A stretch of DNA of 64,000 nt, from the NCBI RefSeq assembly GCF_019423705.1, contig NZ_JAHZAX010000001.1, positions 3,998 through 67,997 on the forward strand, read 5' to 3'. The notes under the pieces are model-generated. The model had not been told where the DNA came from. It was given only the letters and a program-made list of their open reading frames with translations, and made no database searches. Numbering within the stretch: position 1 is the stretch's first letter; every line of letters begins with the position of its first letter. A program made the translations under genes and the position numbers. Of the stretch, positions 33,033-41,298 are shown in pieces. Origin of the DNA: Ruminococcus sp. Lineage in GTDB: Bacteria; Bacillota; Clostridia; Oscillospirales; Ruminococcaceae.

Positions 33033-33902
33033 TTATTCCTTTACTGCGCCTGAAACAAGGCCGCTGTAAATGTACTTTTGGAGGAAGAGGAATATAACAA
33101 GTGTTGGAATGATACAGATTATGATACCTGCGAACACTACTTCCCATTGAACTGTTGTGGCGTTCATAAGGTTATAAAGTACCGTTGAAACTACGACGTG
33201 GTCGTCATCAGGCATATAGAGCTTTGGAGTATAGAAGTCATTATAGATACCAACGAACTTGATGATAAGCACGGTAGCAATAGCCGGCTTGAGGTTCGGA
33301 AGGATAATGCTGAAATATACTCTTGGATAAGAAGCTCCGTCCATTATTGCACTTTCGTCCAGGGAGTAAGAAATGTTTCCGAGGAACTGAATGAAAATGT
33401 AAATGGAGATGATATCTGTACCAACGTTAAGAATGATCGGCGCAAGGATAGATCTGTAAAGACCAAGCTTGTAAACGATCTGGAATACTGTTACCTGCAT
33501 TGTTATGTTCGGCAGAAGCGTTGCGATAAGGAACGCTGTTTTTACTGCTCTTGAGAAGTATGTATTGAATCTCTGAACAACATATGCGGTCATTGTACCT
33601 GTGATTATGGAGCCAACGCAGGACACAACGATGATTATTGCTGTGTTCTTGAAGGCAAGGAAAATGTTCTGTGTAAAGAACGCTGTCTTGAAGTTTTCCC
33701 ATTGCGGAACTTCCGGAAGGGTGAAAACTGTTGTGTTTGAAAGCTCTTTGTAAGATTTCAGAGAGCCGATAAGCACAACAAGTATCGGCACGATAACGAT
33801 AAGGCAGCAAATGATAAGGAAAAGATACTTCAAAACTGTGAGTATCTTTGAGCCAATGTAAAGCGGCTTTTTCTGCTCTGCGGCAGCGGTATTCTGTGCC
33901 AT
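33033..33902 (-). CDS. Carbohydrate ABC transporter permease (MalG type)
   Basis: The 289-residue inner-membrane protein has six hydrophobic segments and the EAA loop DESAIMDGASYPRVYFSIILPNLKP (about 190-214), which docks the ATPase. It forms the channel with the second permease encoded just upstream (adjacent, no gap). No ATPase gene is in the operon, as is common where one shared MsiK/MsmK-type ATPase serves several sugar importers. Confidence 0.95.
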   Translation of the reverse strand: MAQNTAAAEQKKPLYIGSKILTVLKYLFLIICCLIVIVPILVVLIGSLKSYKELSNTTVFTLPEVPQWENFKTAFFTQNIFLAFKNTAIIIVVSCVGSIITGTMTAYVVQRFNTYFSRAVKTAFLIATLLPNITMQVTVFQIVYKLGLYRSILAPIILNVGTDIISIYIFIQFLGNISYSLDESAIMDGASYPRVYFSIILPNLKPAIATVLIIKFVGIYNDFYTPKLYMPDDDHVVVSTVLYNLMNATTVQWEVVFAGIIICIIPTLVIFLFLQKYIYSGLVSGAVKE

Positions 33903-34862
33903 TTACTTAGCCCCCCTTCTCTTGCTCTTCTTCGGCGCACCGTCGTCATCACGGAAGAAATACTTCTGAATGAAGGTAACGATGATGGTGATGATAAGAA
34001 GCACGATACCCATTGCCGAAGCAAGTCCCACCTTTTGCAGGGTGAAGGCTGTATTGATAGTCTTGATCACGAATGTTGTTGTGCCCATCATACCCTTTGT
34101 GGTGATATATGGTATCTCGAATACGGAGATAGCACCCTTTACTGCAAGGATAAGCTGAAGCGAAATGATCGGCTTGATACTTGGGAAAACGATGTATCTG
34201 AAATTCTGCCACGGGTTTGCACCGTCAAGGTTTGAAGCCTCGTAGAGATCAGGACTGATAGACTGGATAGCGCCGATATACATAATGATATCGAAGCCTA
34301 TGTACTTCCAAATGGAGATGAACACCAGACAGCAGTTCGCAAGGAACGGTCTGTTTACATCGAACCACAGCACAGGGTCAAGGCCGATAGCTGTAAGTAT
34401 CGCATTGAGTGTTCCGTCAGGTGTAAGGCCTTTCTGACCTTTGAGGAAAAATCTCTGGAAGATGATCGAAACGGCAACGCCGTTCATAAGATAAGGGAAG
34501 AAAAGGATACCCTTGAAAAGTCCCTTTGCTCTGATCCTTGAACAGAGAATGGAAGCCAGAAGCAGTGCAAGAGCCTGCTGGAAGAATGAACCTACCAAAT
34601 AATAAAGGCTGTTCTTGAATGTTTCGAGATAGTCTTTATCGGTAAAGATCGTAACATAGTTTGAAATTCCTGCGAATGTAGGGGTTGTGCCGTAAGGGTC
34701 TCTGTTCTGGAAGCTGAAGATAACCATATCCAGCGCAGGGATAAAGGTAAACGTCACAAGCAGGATTATAGGTATTGCGAGAAACAGGATAGAAGTATAG
34801 AACTTCTTGCCTGCATAGGTCTTTGACCATTGTGCAATGCCTTGTCTTTTACCTTTGTGCAT
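33903..34862 (-). CDS. Carbohydrate ABC transporter permease (MalF type)
   Basis: The protein has about 319 residues with six transmembrane segments, a long first periplasmic-side loop and the EAA loop SPDLYEASNLDGANPWQNFRYIVFPSIKP. I start it at ATG 34862, with AAAAGGAG seven bases upstream; an in-frame ATG 69 bases earlier lies in the stem-loop region. It pairs with the MalG-type permease and the binding protein of the same operon. Confidence 0.95.
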   Translation of the reverse strand: MHKGKRQGIAQWSKTYAGKKFYTSILFLAIPIILLVTFTFIPALDMVIFSFQNRDPYGTTPTFAGISNYVTIFTDKDYLETFKNSLYYLVGSFFQQALALLLASILCSRIRAKGLFKGILFFPYLMNGVAVSIIFQRFFLKGQKGLTPDGTLNAILTAIGLDPVLWFDVNRPFLANCCLVFISIWKYIGFDIIMYIGAIQSISPDLYEASNLDGANPWQNFRYIVFPSIKPIISLQLILAVKGAISVFEIPYITTKGMMGTTTFVIKTINTAFTLQKVGLASAMGIVLLIITIIVTFIQKYFFRDDDGAPKKSKRRGAK

Positions 34863-34932
34863 TGTCTTACTCCTTTTCACGATTGTCTTTGCCGTGGTCT
34901 GCGACCGACGTTTTACGATCGTCAAACACAAG

Positions 34933-34966
34933 TATCAGGCACAGGAACAATCCCCTGTACCTGATA
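34933..34966 (-). other. Intercistronic stem-loop after the binding-protein gene
   Basis: TATCAGGCACAGG pairs with CCTGTACCTGATA with one mismatch and no uridine run. Placed between the binding-protein and permease genes, such a hairpin would stabilise the upstream message and give more binding protein than permease, as in other sugar importer operons. Confidence 0.65.
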
Positions 34967-35004
34967 GAGTGAAAAATCTTTGATAATTTGTATCTAATGG
35001 GAAA

Positions 35005-36375
35005 TTAGCCGAGTACCTTATCTCTTGCTGCTGCCCACTTAGTATTTACGTCGTTGATGATCTCGTTGAAGCCATCTTCACCCTTGCCTGCAAATGCTGC
35101 CTCAGCAAGCTTGATCTTGAAGTTGTCTTCGTCACCCTGCCATACGCCAACGCCTGACTCCTTGTCGATCTCATCGAACTTACCAACGAGGTCGTCCGGA
35201 GCAACTGCCTTCTCAAAGAATACAGCGTCCTTGAAGCCGGAGAGTGTATCTGGGAGTTCCTTGCTCTGAACTGTTGAGATCATACCTTCCTGCTCAGAGA
35301 AGCCTGAATCGGAGATGAACCACTCAACATATGCCTTAGCAAGATCCTGATTCTTTGAGTTCTTGCTTACGCCGAGAGTATAGTCTGGACCTTCCTCCGC
35401 ATAAACGTTGCCGTCTGCTGCTGTGATAGGAACCGGCATATAACCGATATCGTCAGGGTTTTCAGCCTTCTCCATAAACTGTGAAACAGCCCAAGAACCC
35501 ATTACCATTGTAGCGATCTTACCCTCGCCGAACCAAACCTTAGAAGACTCCCACTCTGTATTAGCGTGGTCTTCCTCAAGGAGGTCTGACTGTGAGAACA
35601 GATCGTACATCAGCTTGTATACTTCATAGTATCCATCGCCCGGTGTGAAGAGGTCTGTCTTGTTCTTGAGGAGGTCGTTCTCAGCCTCTGCTCCGCCTGC
35701 TGCGGAAAGAACGAGGTTCTGCCATTGACCGATCGTCCAGCTTGCGTCCTTGAAGTTTGTGTAATAAGGGATAGCGTCTGTGTTATCCTTGATGAGCTTG
35801 AGGTCAGCGAGGAACTCGTCAGGTGTCTTTGGAGTTTCTGTGATACCAGCCTGCTCCCAGATCTTCTTGTTATAAAGAACGCCTGTTGCTGTACCGCCTA
35901 CTGCAAGGCCGTATACGTTGCCGTCTGCTGTCATCTTCTTATCAGCCCAACGATATGTTTCCTTGAGGTCGTCATACTTGCCGAGCTCTGTGAAATATGT
36001 AGGAAGGTCTTCCAGCTTGAGGCTTGAGGGAATGCAAAGCACATCGCCGTAATCGTCTGTACCCATTCTTGTTGCTACGTCCTTATCATAGTCTGTATAT
36101 GCTGTGTATTCAACTGTGCAGTTGTAAGCCTCTTCAAACTTGTCTGTAAGAGCGTCAAGCTTGCCGTCGTCCTTTCTGTCGGTTCTGTTTGTGAGGACTT
36201 CCAGCTTTGCGCCCTTTGCGTCAAATGCGTCATTGATATCAGCCTGTGATACCTCAGGTGTCACATTTGCCTTGCTGTTTGAGTTGTCGCTGTTGCCGCA
36301 GCCTGTAAATGCGCTCATTGTTCCCATTGAGAGAACCAGGGCAAGTGCTCCTGCACATATTCTTCTTGCTTTCAT
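35005..36375 (-). CDS. Sugar-binding lipoprotein of an ABC importer
   Basis: This 456-residue extracellular solute-binding protein (family 1) has a signal peptide with the lipobox SAFTGC near residue 26, then a short polar linker. The body shows typical features such as GVLYNKKIWEQAGI, TPKTPDEFLADLKLI and MVMGSWAVSQF. It would capture an oligosaccharide and deliver it to the two permeases downstream. I start it at ATG 36375, with GGAGGT seven bases upstream. Proximity to GH130 suggests mannooligosaccharides, but this is context only. Confidence 0.93.
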   Translation of the reverse strand: MKARRICAGALALVLSMGTMSAFTGCGNSDNSNSKANVTPEVSQADINDAFDAKGAKLEVLTNRTDRKDDGKLDALTDKFEEAYNCTVEYTAYTDYDKDVATRMGTDDYGDVLCIPSSLKLEDLPTYFTELGKYDDLKETYRWADKKMTADGNVYGLAVGGTATGVLYNKKIWEQAGITETPKTPDEFLADLKLIKDNTDAIPYYTNFKDASWTIGQWQNLVLSAAGGAEAENDLLKNKTDLFTPGDGYYEVYKLMYDLFSQSDLLEEDHANTEWESSKVWFGEGKIATMVMGSWAVSQFMEKAENPDDIGYMPVPITAADGNVYAEEGPDYTLGVSKNSKNQDLAKAYVEWFISDSGFSEQEGMISTVQSKELPDTLSGFKDAVFFEKAVAPDDLVGKFDEIDKESGVGVWQGDEDNFKIKLAEAAFAGKGEDGFNEIINDVNTKWAAARDKVLG

Positions 36376-36471
36376 AAATATTACCTCCGAAATCAACTTA
36401 AAAATTAAGTGCTTTTAACCACAATTTCGTGAATAAATCTAAATATCGAAGCTGCGTTTTTGTCATTTTGC

Positions 36472-36509
36472 ACAAAAAAGCGGCAACAGTCAGTTAATGA
36501 CCGTTGCCG
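36472..36509 (-). terminator. Intrinsic terminator inside the sugar-operon leader
   Basis: CGGCAACGGTCA pairs with TGACTGTTGCCG around TTAAC, and CTTTTTTGTG follows on the minus strand. It lies between the predicted promoter (36599-36627) and the binding-protein gene. It could therefore be an attenuator, or stop transcripts coming from the regulator gene upstream. Confidence 0.65.
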
Positions 36510-36579
36510 AAAGGAGATAACCAGCACAACCAACGGGGTTATGCCGCAAACAATAGAAAATCATAGATTAGAAAGGTGC

Positions 36580-36590
36580 ACTTAATAAGT
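36580..36590. promoter_or_regulatory. Palindromic operator candidate at the sugar-operon promoter
   Basis: ACTTAATAAGT is a perfect 11-base palindrome located at the expected transcription start. This is where a LacI-family repressor could bind. A second dyad, TAAACTTAGTTTA, is at about 36661. Confidence 0.5.
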
Positions 36591-36598
36591 ACAAGTAT

Positions 36599-36627
36599 AT
36601 TATAGCTTAAAATTATTCGTTTGTCAA
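36599..36627 (-). promoter_or_regulatory. Consensus promoter of the sugar ABC operon
   Basis: A perfect TTGACA (36627-36622), a 17-base spacer and a perfect TATAAT (36604-36599) on the minus strand, followed by a leader of about 215 bases. Confidence 0.85.
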
Positions 36628-36670
36628 TAGGTTTTTCAAAAAAATTAGCTATTTATTCATTAAACTTAGT

Positions 36671-37678
36671 TTATTTTAGCTTAATAACTGAGTTTTTCAC
36701 TACAAGGTCGCCTTCGATAGTCCTTATACGAGGGGTCTCCTCGGGGTGCTCTATCCTTGTGATGAGGGCCTTTACCGCAAGATCTGCCATATACTCGGCG
36801 TCAACATTTATCGTTGTGATAGTCGGGTCGGAAACTTCTGAGATAAGGTAATTATCATAGCCAACGATAGAGATATCCTGCGGCACGGAATAGCCAAGCG
36901 CTCTGAGCTGTCTTATTGCGTGGTAGGCAGCTTCATCGCAATTGGCAACGAAAGCTGTTGGCATATCGTCCGTTGGAAAAGTCATTGTGATAAAGTCACG
37001 CTTGTCACGGTCGTCCACCAGCCAATGGTCGTCAACAGGCAGGCCGTTTTCGATCATAGCTTTCATATATCCCATATATCGGTCGAAAATACTTGATGTT
37101 GCAAATCTGTTTCCGATATAGCCTATTTTCTTATGACCCATTTTGATAAGATATGAGGCGAGCTTGTATCCGCCGCTGTATCCATTTGTGACAACTGAAT
37201 CAAGTTTCAGCGATGGCACATAATAGTCCAGCAGGATAAGGCTTTTCATATTTGAATGGAGAAGCTTTGCATAGCTTTCGGAAAGCTGACCGAGAGAGAT
37301 CAGCGCAGAGACCTGTCTGTCCTCGATAAGGCGAGGGAGCTTCAAAGCGTCCTCGTCCTCTTGGTCGAGATTTTCCATTATGCAAAACATATTGTCTCTT
37401 TTAAGTCTTGTTACGATAGAATTATAGAGCGCCCAATAAAATGAGCCGTTTGGATTTATAAACTTGGTTGGGATAAGCACGCCGATAGTTTTATTGCCTT
37501 TCGTGGCTGAGCCTTTAACGCCAACATATCCCATTTCATCTGCGACCTGTTTTATCTTTTCTCTGAGAGAGTCGCTTACACCGCTCTTACCAGCAAGAGC
37601 CTTTGATACGGTAACATTGCTCGTTCCGCAAGCGTTGGCTATGTCTATAAGAGTAACTGCTTTCTTCAATATTATCAC
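36671..37678 (-). CDS. LacI-family transcription regulator
   Basis: The 335-residue protein has an N-terminal helix-turn-helix and hinge (VTLIDIANACGTSNVTVSKAL, residues 8-28) and a periplasmic-binding-protein-like effector domain with ISIVGYDNYLISEVSDPTITTI. It lies directly upstream of the sugar importer operon on the same strand and is its likely local repressor. The GH130 operators may also be its targets. The start is a GTG at 37678; a TTG three codons later is possible, and neither has a strong ribosome binding site. Confidence 0.93.
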   Translation of the reverse strand: MIILKKAVTLIDIANACGTSNVTVSKALAGKSGVSDSLREKIKQVADEMGYVGVKGSATKGNKTIGVLIPTKFINPNGSFYWALYNSIVTRLKRDNMFCIMENLDQEDEDALKLPRLIEDRQVSALISLGQLSESYAKLLHSNMKSLILLDYYVPSLKLDSVVTNGYSGGYKLASYLIKMGHKKIGYIGNRFATSSIFDRYMGYMKAMIENGLPVDDHWLVDDRDKRDFITMTFPTDDMPTAFVANCDEAAYHAIRQLRALGYSVPQDISIVGYDNYLISEVSDPTITTINVDAEYMADLAVKALITRIEHPEETPRIRTIEGDLVVKNSVIKLK

Positions 37679-37913
37679 CGCTTTTTATTAATTTTAAGAT
37701 TTATTTTAATTGCTTTAACTATCATACCGGACAGGCATCACCAAAGCCTGCACACTATTAATTATAAGCGCTTTACAATTCAAAGTCAATAGTTTGTTTA
37801 AGATTTTATATAGTGCAGTTTTACACCACACCATTATTGTATCAACTGTACAAATGATTAAAATTTATAACGCAATATAATGTATCTATCTTGCTTAATA
37901 TTCCATTAACCAA

Positions 37914-38558
37914 CTAATCATCGCTGACGATACTTTCAACAGGTGCAGTATCTTTAGCGAGCTGCTTCTTCTTTCTGTCGATAAGCTTTCTTATGATCGT
38001 GCAAACAAGCAGGACGAAAGAGAGCAGGGCTATTGAGGCAAAGGGGTAAAAGCGGAGCATATAGTCCTTATCCATATGCTGGAGCGTTTCATCGACTGCG
38101 GTGGTCTCAAGCTTATTTTGGATACGGTTTATTAGATAGCTTCCGCCCTTTAGGAAAGATATCACGCCGCCTGTACTGAGTACGAATGAGACGATGTACT
38201 TTTTAAAGAATGAGAAGATAATGCCGACGAGGGCTGCGACAATGCCGGCGGACATTGTGATGAGCACCCACTTTGGCGGAACGGGTTCGATGTACTTGCC
38301 GAGGATACCGACGATAGTTACTCCGCCATAGAAGAAGCCTGAATAGGCGAATGGCAGGAGCATAAGTATTTTGAGTATCAAATAATAAATGGGTTCGCCG
38401 TTTGGGTAGGAGCGCTTAGCTTTTTTCATCATTTTGCGAGCGGACTTACTTTGTTTTTGGCGAGCGAGTTCACGTTCCTCTTGTTCTTCGAGTTCGAGCT
38501 GGCGTTTAAGTTTATCTTGTTTTTCTTTTTGAGCTTTAAGTCTGTCCTTTTTTGACAT
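37914..38558 (-). CDS. Unknown membrane protein with charged N-terminal coiled coil
   Basis: The protein has about 214 residues. The first 55 are strongly charged (Lys, Glu, Gln) and predicted to be helical. About four transmembrane segments follow, the last near residues 170-195, and a Lys-rich then acidic tail ends it. GAGGTG lies close upstream of ATG 38558. It has its own promoter and no operon partner. I do not recognise a family; its position next to spoIVB could be chance. Confidence 0.75.
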   Translation of the reverse strand: MSKKDRLKAQKEKQDKLKRQLELEEQEERELARQKQSKSARKMMKKAKRSYPNGEPIYYLILKILMLLPFAYSGFFYGGVTIVGILGKYIEPVPPKWVLITMSAGIVAALVGIIFSFFKKYIVSFVLSTGGVISFLKGGSYLINRIQNKLETTAVDETLQHMDKDYMLRFYPFASIALLSFVLLVCTIIRKLIDRKKKQLAKDTAPVESIVSDD

Positions 38559-38611
38559 AATGCACCTCGTTTTTATATTAAAATAACTATGTTCAATGTT
38601 CAATAACCTTT

Positions 38612-38640
38612 ATTATAGCACAAAGGCGGCTTTATTGCAA
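38612..38640 (-). promoter_or_regulatory. Predicted promoter of the unknown membrane protein gene
   Basis: TTGCAA (38640-38635), a 17-base spacer and TATAAT (38617-38612) on the minus strand. Confidence 0.7.
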
Positions 38641-38866
38641 TGTTAGAATTGTGAAAAAAGTGCAAAGCGCCAGTTAGGAGCGAGGAATGAGGAATGGCTG
38701 TCGCATAAACGCAAAACTCACGCAATTAAGCCGATTGTCAAAAAAATAAAAAAGCCTTTCCAAGACAAATAATACTTGTGGGCGAAACTGAATTAAATCT
38801 CCACATAGGTCAACAATAAAATCACAAGGCAAGATCAAATCAAAAAATCGAAAGGAACGTGAAAAT

Positions 38867-40093
38867 ATGTCAGCTTTTTTTAGAAAAACTACCGCTTGGG
38901 CGGCGGTGCTGCTCTTTAGTATAATCGGATTGGTGGCGTTTTATTCCGCCGTGCTGCCCGATTTCTACCTTGTGTCTAAGGGCGATGAGCTAGCCGTGTC
39001 GTCGCTGTTTTCTATCTCTGCTAAACCTTGCCAAAGCAAAGTCACCGTGGCGGTGTCGGGCAATGCCAGCGGCTCGTCACGATATACTAAAAATATGCTT
39101 ATGCTCTTCGGCTCTGTGCCTATCAAGGAGGTTCAATCAAAAACTGTGGAAAGACCTGTGCTTTATCCCTGCGGACAACCCTTCGGTATCAAACTTATCA
39201 CCGACGGCGTTATGGTCGTCGATCTCCAAAAGATCAACGATTCAAGCCCTGCTAAAGACTGCGGTATCAAGGAGGGCGACGTTATCGTCTCTATCGACGG
39301 CGAAAAAGTCAAAAGCAATGCCGATGTGGCAAAGATCATCAGAGCAACAGGCGGCGAATGCTGCTCGGTGCGCATTAAACGTGGCAATAACGACCTTACT
39401 CTAAAGCTCCAGCCAAAGCTTGACGGCGGCTGCTACAAGGCCGGTATGTGGGTGAGAGATTCCTCCGCCGGTATCGGCACGCTGACTTTCTATGACGCCG
39501 AAACAGGCGCTTTCGGCGGTCTCGGCCACCCTGTTTGCGACGCCGACACAAAAGAGCCGCTCCCACTCTCTGCCGGTACTGTTGGCGAGATAAACCTTAC
39601 GGGCTTCAATAAATCAAAATCAGGCAGCCCAGGTCAGCTATTGGGCGAATTTGCAAACTCTGCTTCAACAGGAGAGATACTCAAAAACTGCGAAAGCGGC
39701 GTTTTCGGCACTCTCAACGCCAATCCCTGCGACAGCTTCTCCAAAGCTATTCCCCTCGGCTTTCGTCAAGAGATAGCAACGGGCAAGGCAACTATCCTCA
39801 CCTCGATCGACAACAGCGGTCCGAAAGAATATGATATCTCTATCGAGCAGATAAATATGTCCGAAAGCGCTGAGCACGACCTTGTCATCAAGATAACGGA
39901 CAAGGAGCTGCTTGAGAAAACAGGCGGCATTTTGCAGGGTATGAGCGGTTCGCCTATCATTCAAAACGGCAGGCTCGTCGGCGCTGTCACACACGTTTTT
40001 ATCGACGATTCAGCCAAAGGCTATGGAATATTTGCGGACGAAATGTATTCAAAGGCTTCCGACAGCTTGCAAAGTCTTGAAAACGCAGGCTAA
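38867..40093 (+). CDS. spoIVB: SpoIVB serine peptidase (family S55)
   Basis: This 408-residue protein has an N-terminal signal anchor, a PDZ domain (about 105-185, with GIKEGDVIVSIDGEKV) and the S55 peptidase domain with the His in GGLGHPVCD and the Ser in QGMSGSPII. In Bacillus SpoIVB is secreted from the forespore and triggers activation of sigma-K in the mother cell. Placement directly before spo0A is the classic order in sporulating Firmicutes. A weak sigma-G-like pair (TGAATT at 38789, CAACAAT at 38811) lies upstream. Confidence 0.95.
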   Translation: MSAFFRKTTAWAAVLLFSIIGLVAFYSAVLPDFYLVSKGDELAVSSLFSISAKPCQSKVTVAVSGNASGSSRYTKNMLMLFGSVPIKEVQSKTVERPVLYPCGQPFGIKLITDGVMVVDLQKINDSSPAKDCGIKEGDVIVSIDGEKVKSNADVAKIIRATGGECCSVRIKRGNNDLTLKLQPKLDGGCYKAGMWVRDSSAGIGTLTFYDAETGAFGGLGHPVCDADTKEPLPLSAGTVGEINLTGFNKSKSGSPGQLLGEFANSASTGEILKNCESGVFGTLNANPCDSFSKAIPLGFRQEIATGKATILTSIDNSGPKEYDISIEQINMSESAEHDLVIKITDKELLEKTGGILQGMSGSPIIQNGRLVGAVTHVFIDDSAKGYGIFADEMYSKASDSLQSLENAG

Positions 40094-40118
40094 AGCTTCA
40101 AAAAGCTTAGCGTGAAAA

Positions 40119-40209
40119 TTTGTCGAAAAGTGCGCTGATACGCCCTTTCGGGGATTTTGTCGAAGCTTCGGGGATAGCCGCTGCCGAAAGAATGGGGCTA
40201 TTGTCGAAT
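40119..40209 (+). promoter_or_regulatory. Cluster of three Spo0A boxes upstream of spo0A
   Basis: TTTGTCGAAA at 40119-40128 is an exact match to the Bacillus 0A-box consensus. TTTGTCGAAG (40156-40165) and ATTGTCGAAT (40200-40209) also contain the TGTCGAA core. The cores are 37 and 44 bases apart and lie between spoIVB and the spo0A promoter, which suggests autoregulation by phosphorylated Spo0A. Confidence 0.75.
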
Positions 40210-40307
40210 AAGCATAAAATATCTTGAATTAGAATATTTAACATAAATATATTGTGCATATTGCATTAAAACGTCGAGAAAAAGTTGACGATTTTTCCAA
40301 AAAACTA

Positions 40308-40336
40308 TTGCATTTGCAAAATAAATGTGTTATGAT
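40308..40336 (+). promoter_or_regulatory. Predicted promoter of spo0A
   Basis: TTGCAT (40308-40313), a 17-base spacer and TATGAT (40331-40336), about 70 bases before the spo0A ATG. A second TTGACG is nearby at 40285. Confidence 0.6.
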
Positions 40337-40409
40337 ATTTCTTGTAAAAGGGAGACATTGCAAACAGTCTCAAACAAAAATGACAAAATATAGCCTGGAG
40401 GAAATGACA

Positions 40410-41192
40410 ATGACAAACAAGATCAAAATTTTAATCGGAGACGACTCTGCACAATATGGGGTATCCTGCGCTTCAACGCTCAGGGCAATGGGATTTTTCG
40501 TTATAACCCGACCGAAAGACGGCCTAACCATATACGACGCCATAAAAAACGAACAGCCCGACGTGGTCATCGCCGACGCTGTTATGCCGAGCCTTGACGC
40601 TATCGAGCTTATCAGAAAAATACAAAATTCATCATACGCAAAGCCACTTTTCATAATCACAAGCGCTTATGAGAATTCGTTCATCGAGACGCAGGTTATG
40701 AACGCAGGGGCTTCATACTTTATGCTAAAGCCCTTTGACGTGAAGGTGCTGGGAGAGCGGATAAAGTCAATGCTTGACATAGATTCGGACATAACATCGG
40801 ACAGCAGCTTTATGAAAAACAAGCAGAGCATAAATCTTGAGATAATCGTGACGGACATTATCCACCAGATCGGCGTGCCTGCTCACATAAAGGGTTATCA
40901 CTATCTTCGTGAGGCGATAATACAGTCCGTCAACGACAAGGAAATGCTTGAAAGCGTTACAAAGTTATTATATCCTGCGGTGGCAAAAAAATTCGCAACA
41001 ACTCCCTCGAGAGTTGAGCGTGCCATTCGTCACGCTATCGAGATCGCTTGGGACAGAGGCGACATTGACACCCTCAACAGCTTTTTCGGCTACACAATAA
41101 ACACGGGCAAGGGCAAGCCAACAAACAGCGAATTTATCGCACTTATCGCTGACAAGATAAGCTTGAAATTTAAGACTACTATGGCGGTGTAA
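40410..41192 (+). CDS. spo0A: Spo0A, master response regulator of sporulation
   Basis: The 260-residue protein has a receiver domain (acidic pair in IGDDS, phosphoacceptor Asp in VVIADAVMP, Lys in MLKPFD) and the Spo0A-specific DNA-binding domain. That domain is marked by IHQIGVPAHIKGYHYLREAI and ATTPSRVERAIRHAIEIAWDRGD, the strongly conserved recognition helix. I start it at ATG 40410 because GGAGG lies eight bases upstream; the ATG six bases earlier is too close to it. Length equals Bacillus Spo0A. It is the single best marker that the organism can sporulate or derives from a sporulating lineage. Confidence 0.97.
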   Translation: MTNKIKILIGDDSAQYGVSCASTLRAMGFFVITRPKDGLTIYDAIKNEQPDVVIADAVMPSLDAIELIRKIQNSSYAKPLFIITSAYENSFIETQVMNAGASYFMLKPFDVKVLGERIKSMLDIDSDITSDSSFMKNKQSINLEIIVTDIIHQIGVPAHIKGYHYLREAIIQSVNDKEMLESVTKLLYPAVAKKFATTPSRVERAIRHAIEIAWDRGDIDTLNSFFGYTINTGKGKPTNSEFIALIADKISLKFKTTMAV

Positions 41193-41235
41193 GGGCTATA
41201 TCCCCTATTATTTCAACAATACCTCTAATTATCCA

Positions 41236-41280
41236 TAAAAAGAACCTCTCTACCGCATTGGTAAAGAGGTTCTTTGATTT
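41236..41280. terminator. Bidirectional terminator between spo0A and the sugar transferase
   Basis: AAAGAACCTCT pairs with AGAGGTTCTTT around an inner TACC/GGTA stem. The minus strand continues TTTTTATGG, the plus strand GATTT. The convergent genes share it. Confidence 0.8.
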
Positions 41281-41298
41281 ATGCAAATATTTTATTTG

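Noticed and set aside
33033..36375. Assigning the sugar importer to mannooligosaccharides
   Set aside because: The binding protein family covers many sugars, and the link to GH130 is only by neighbourhood, so it is given as inference.
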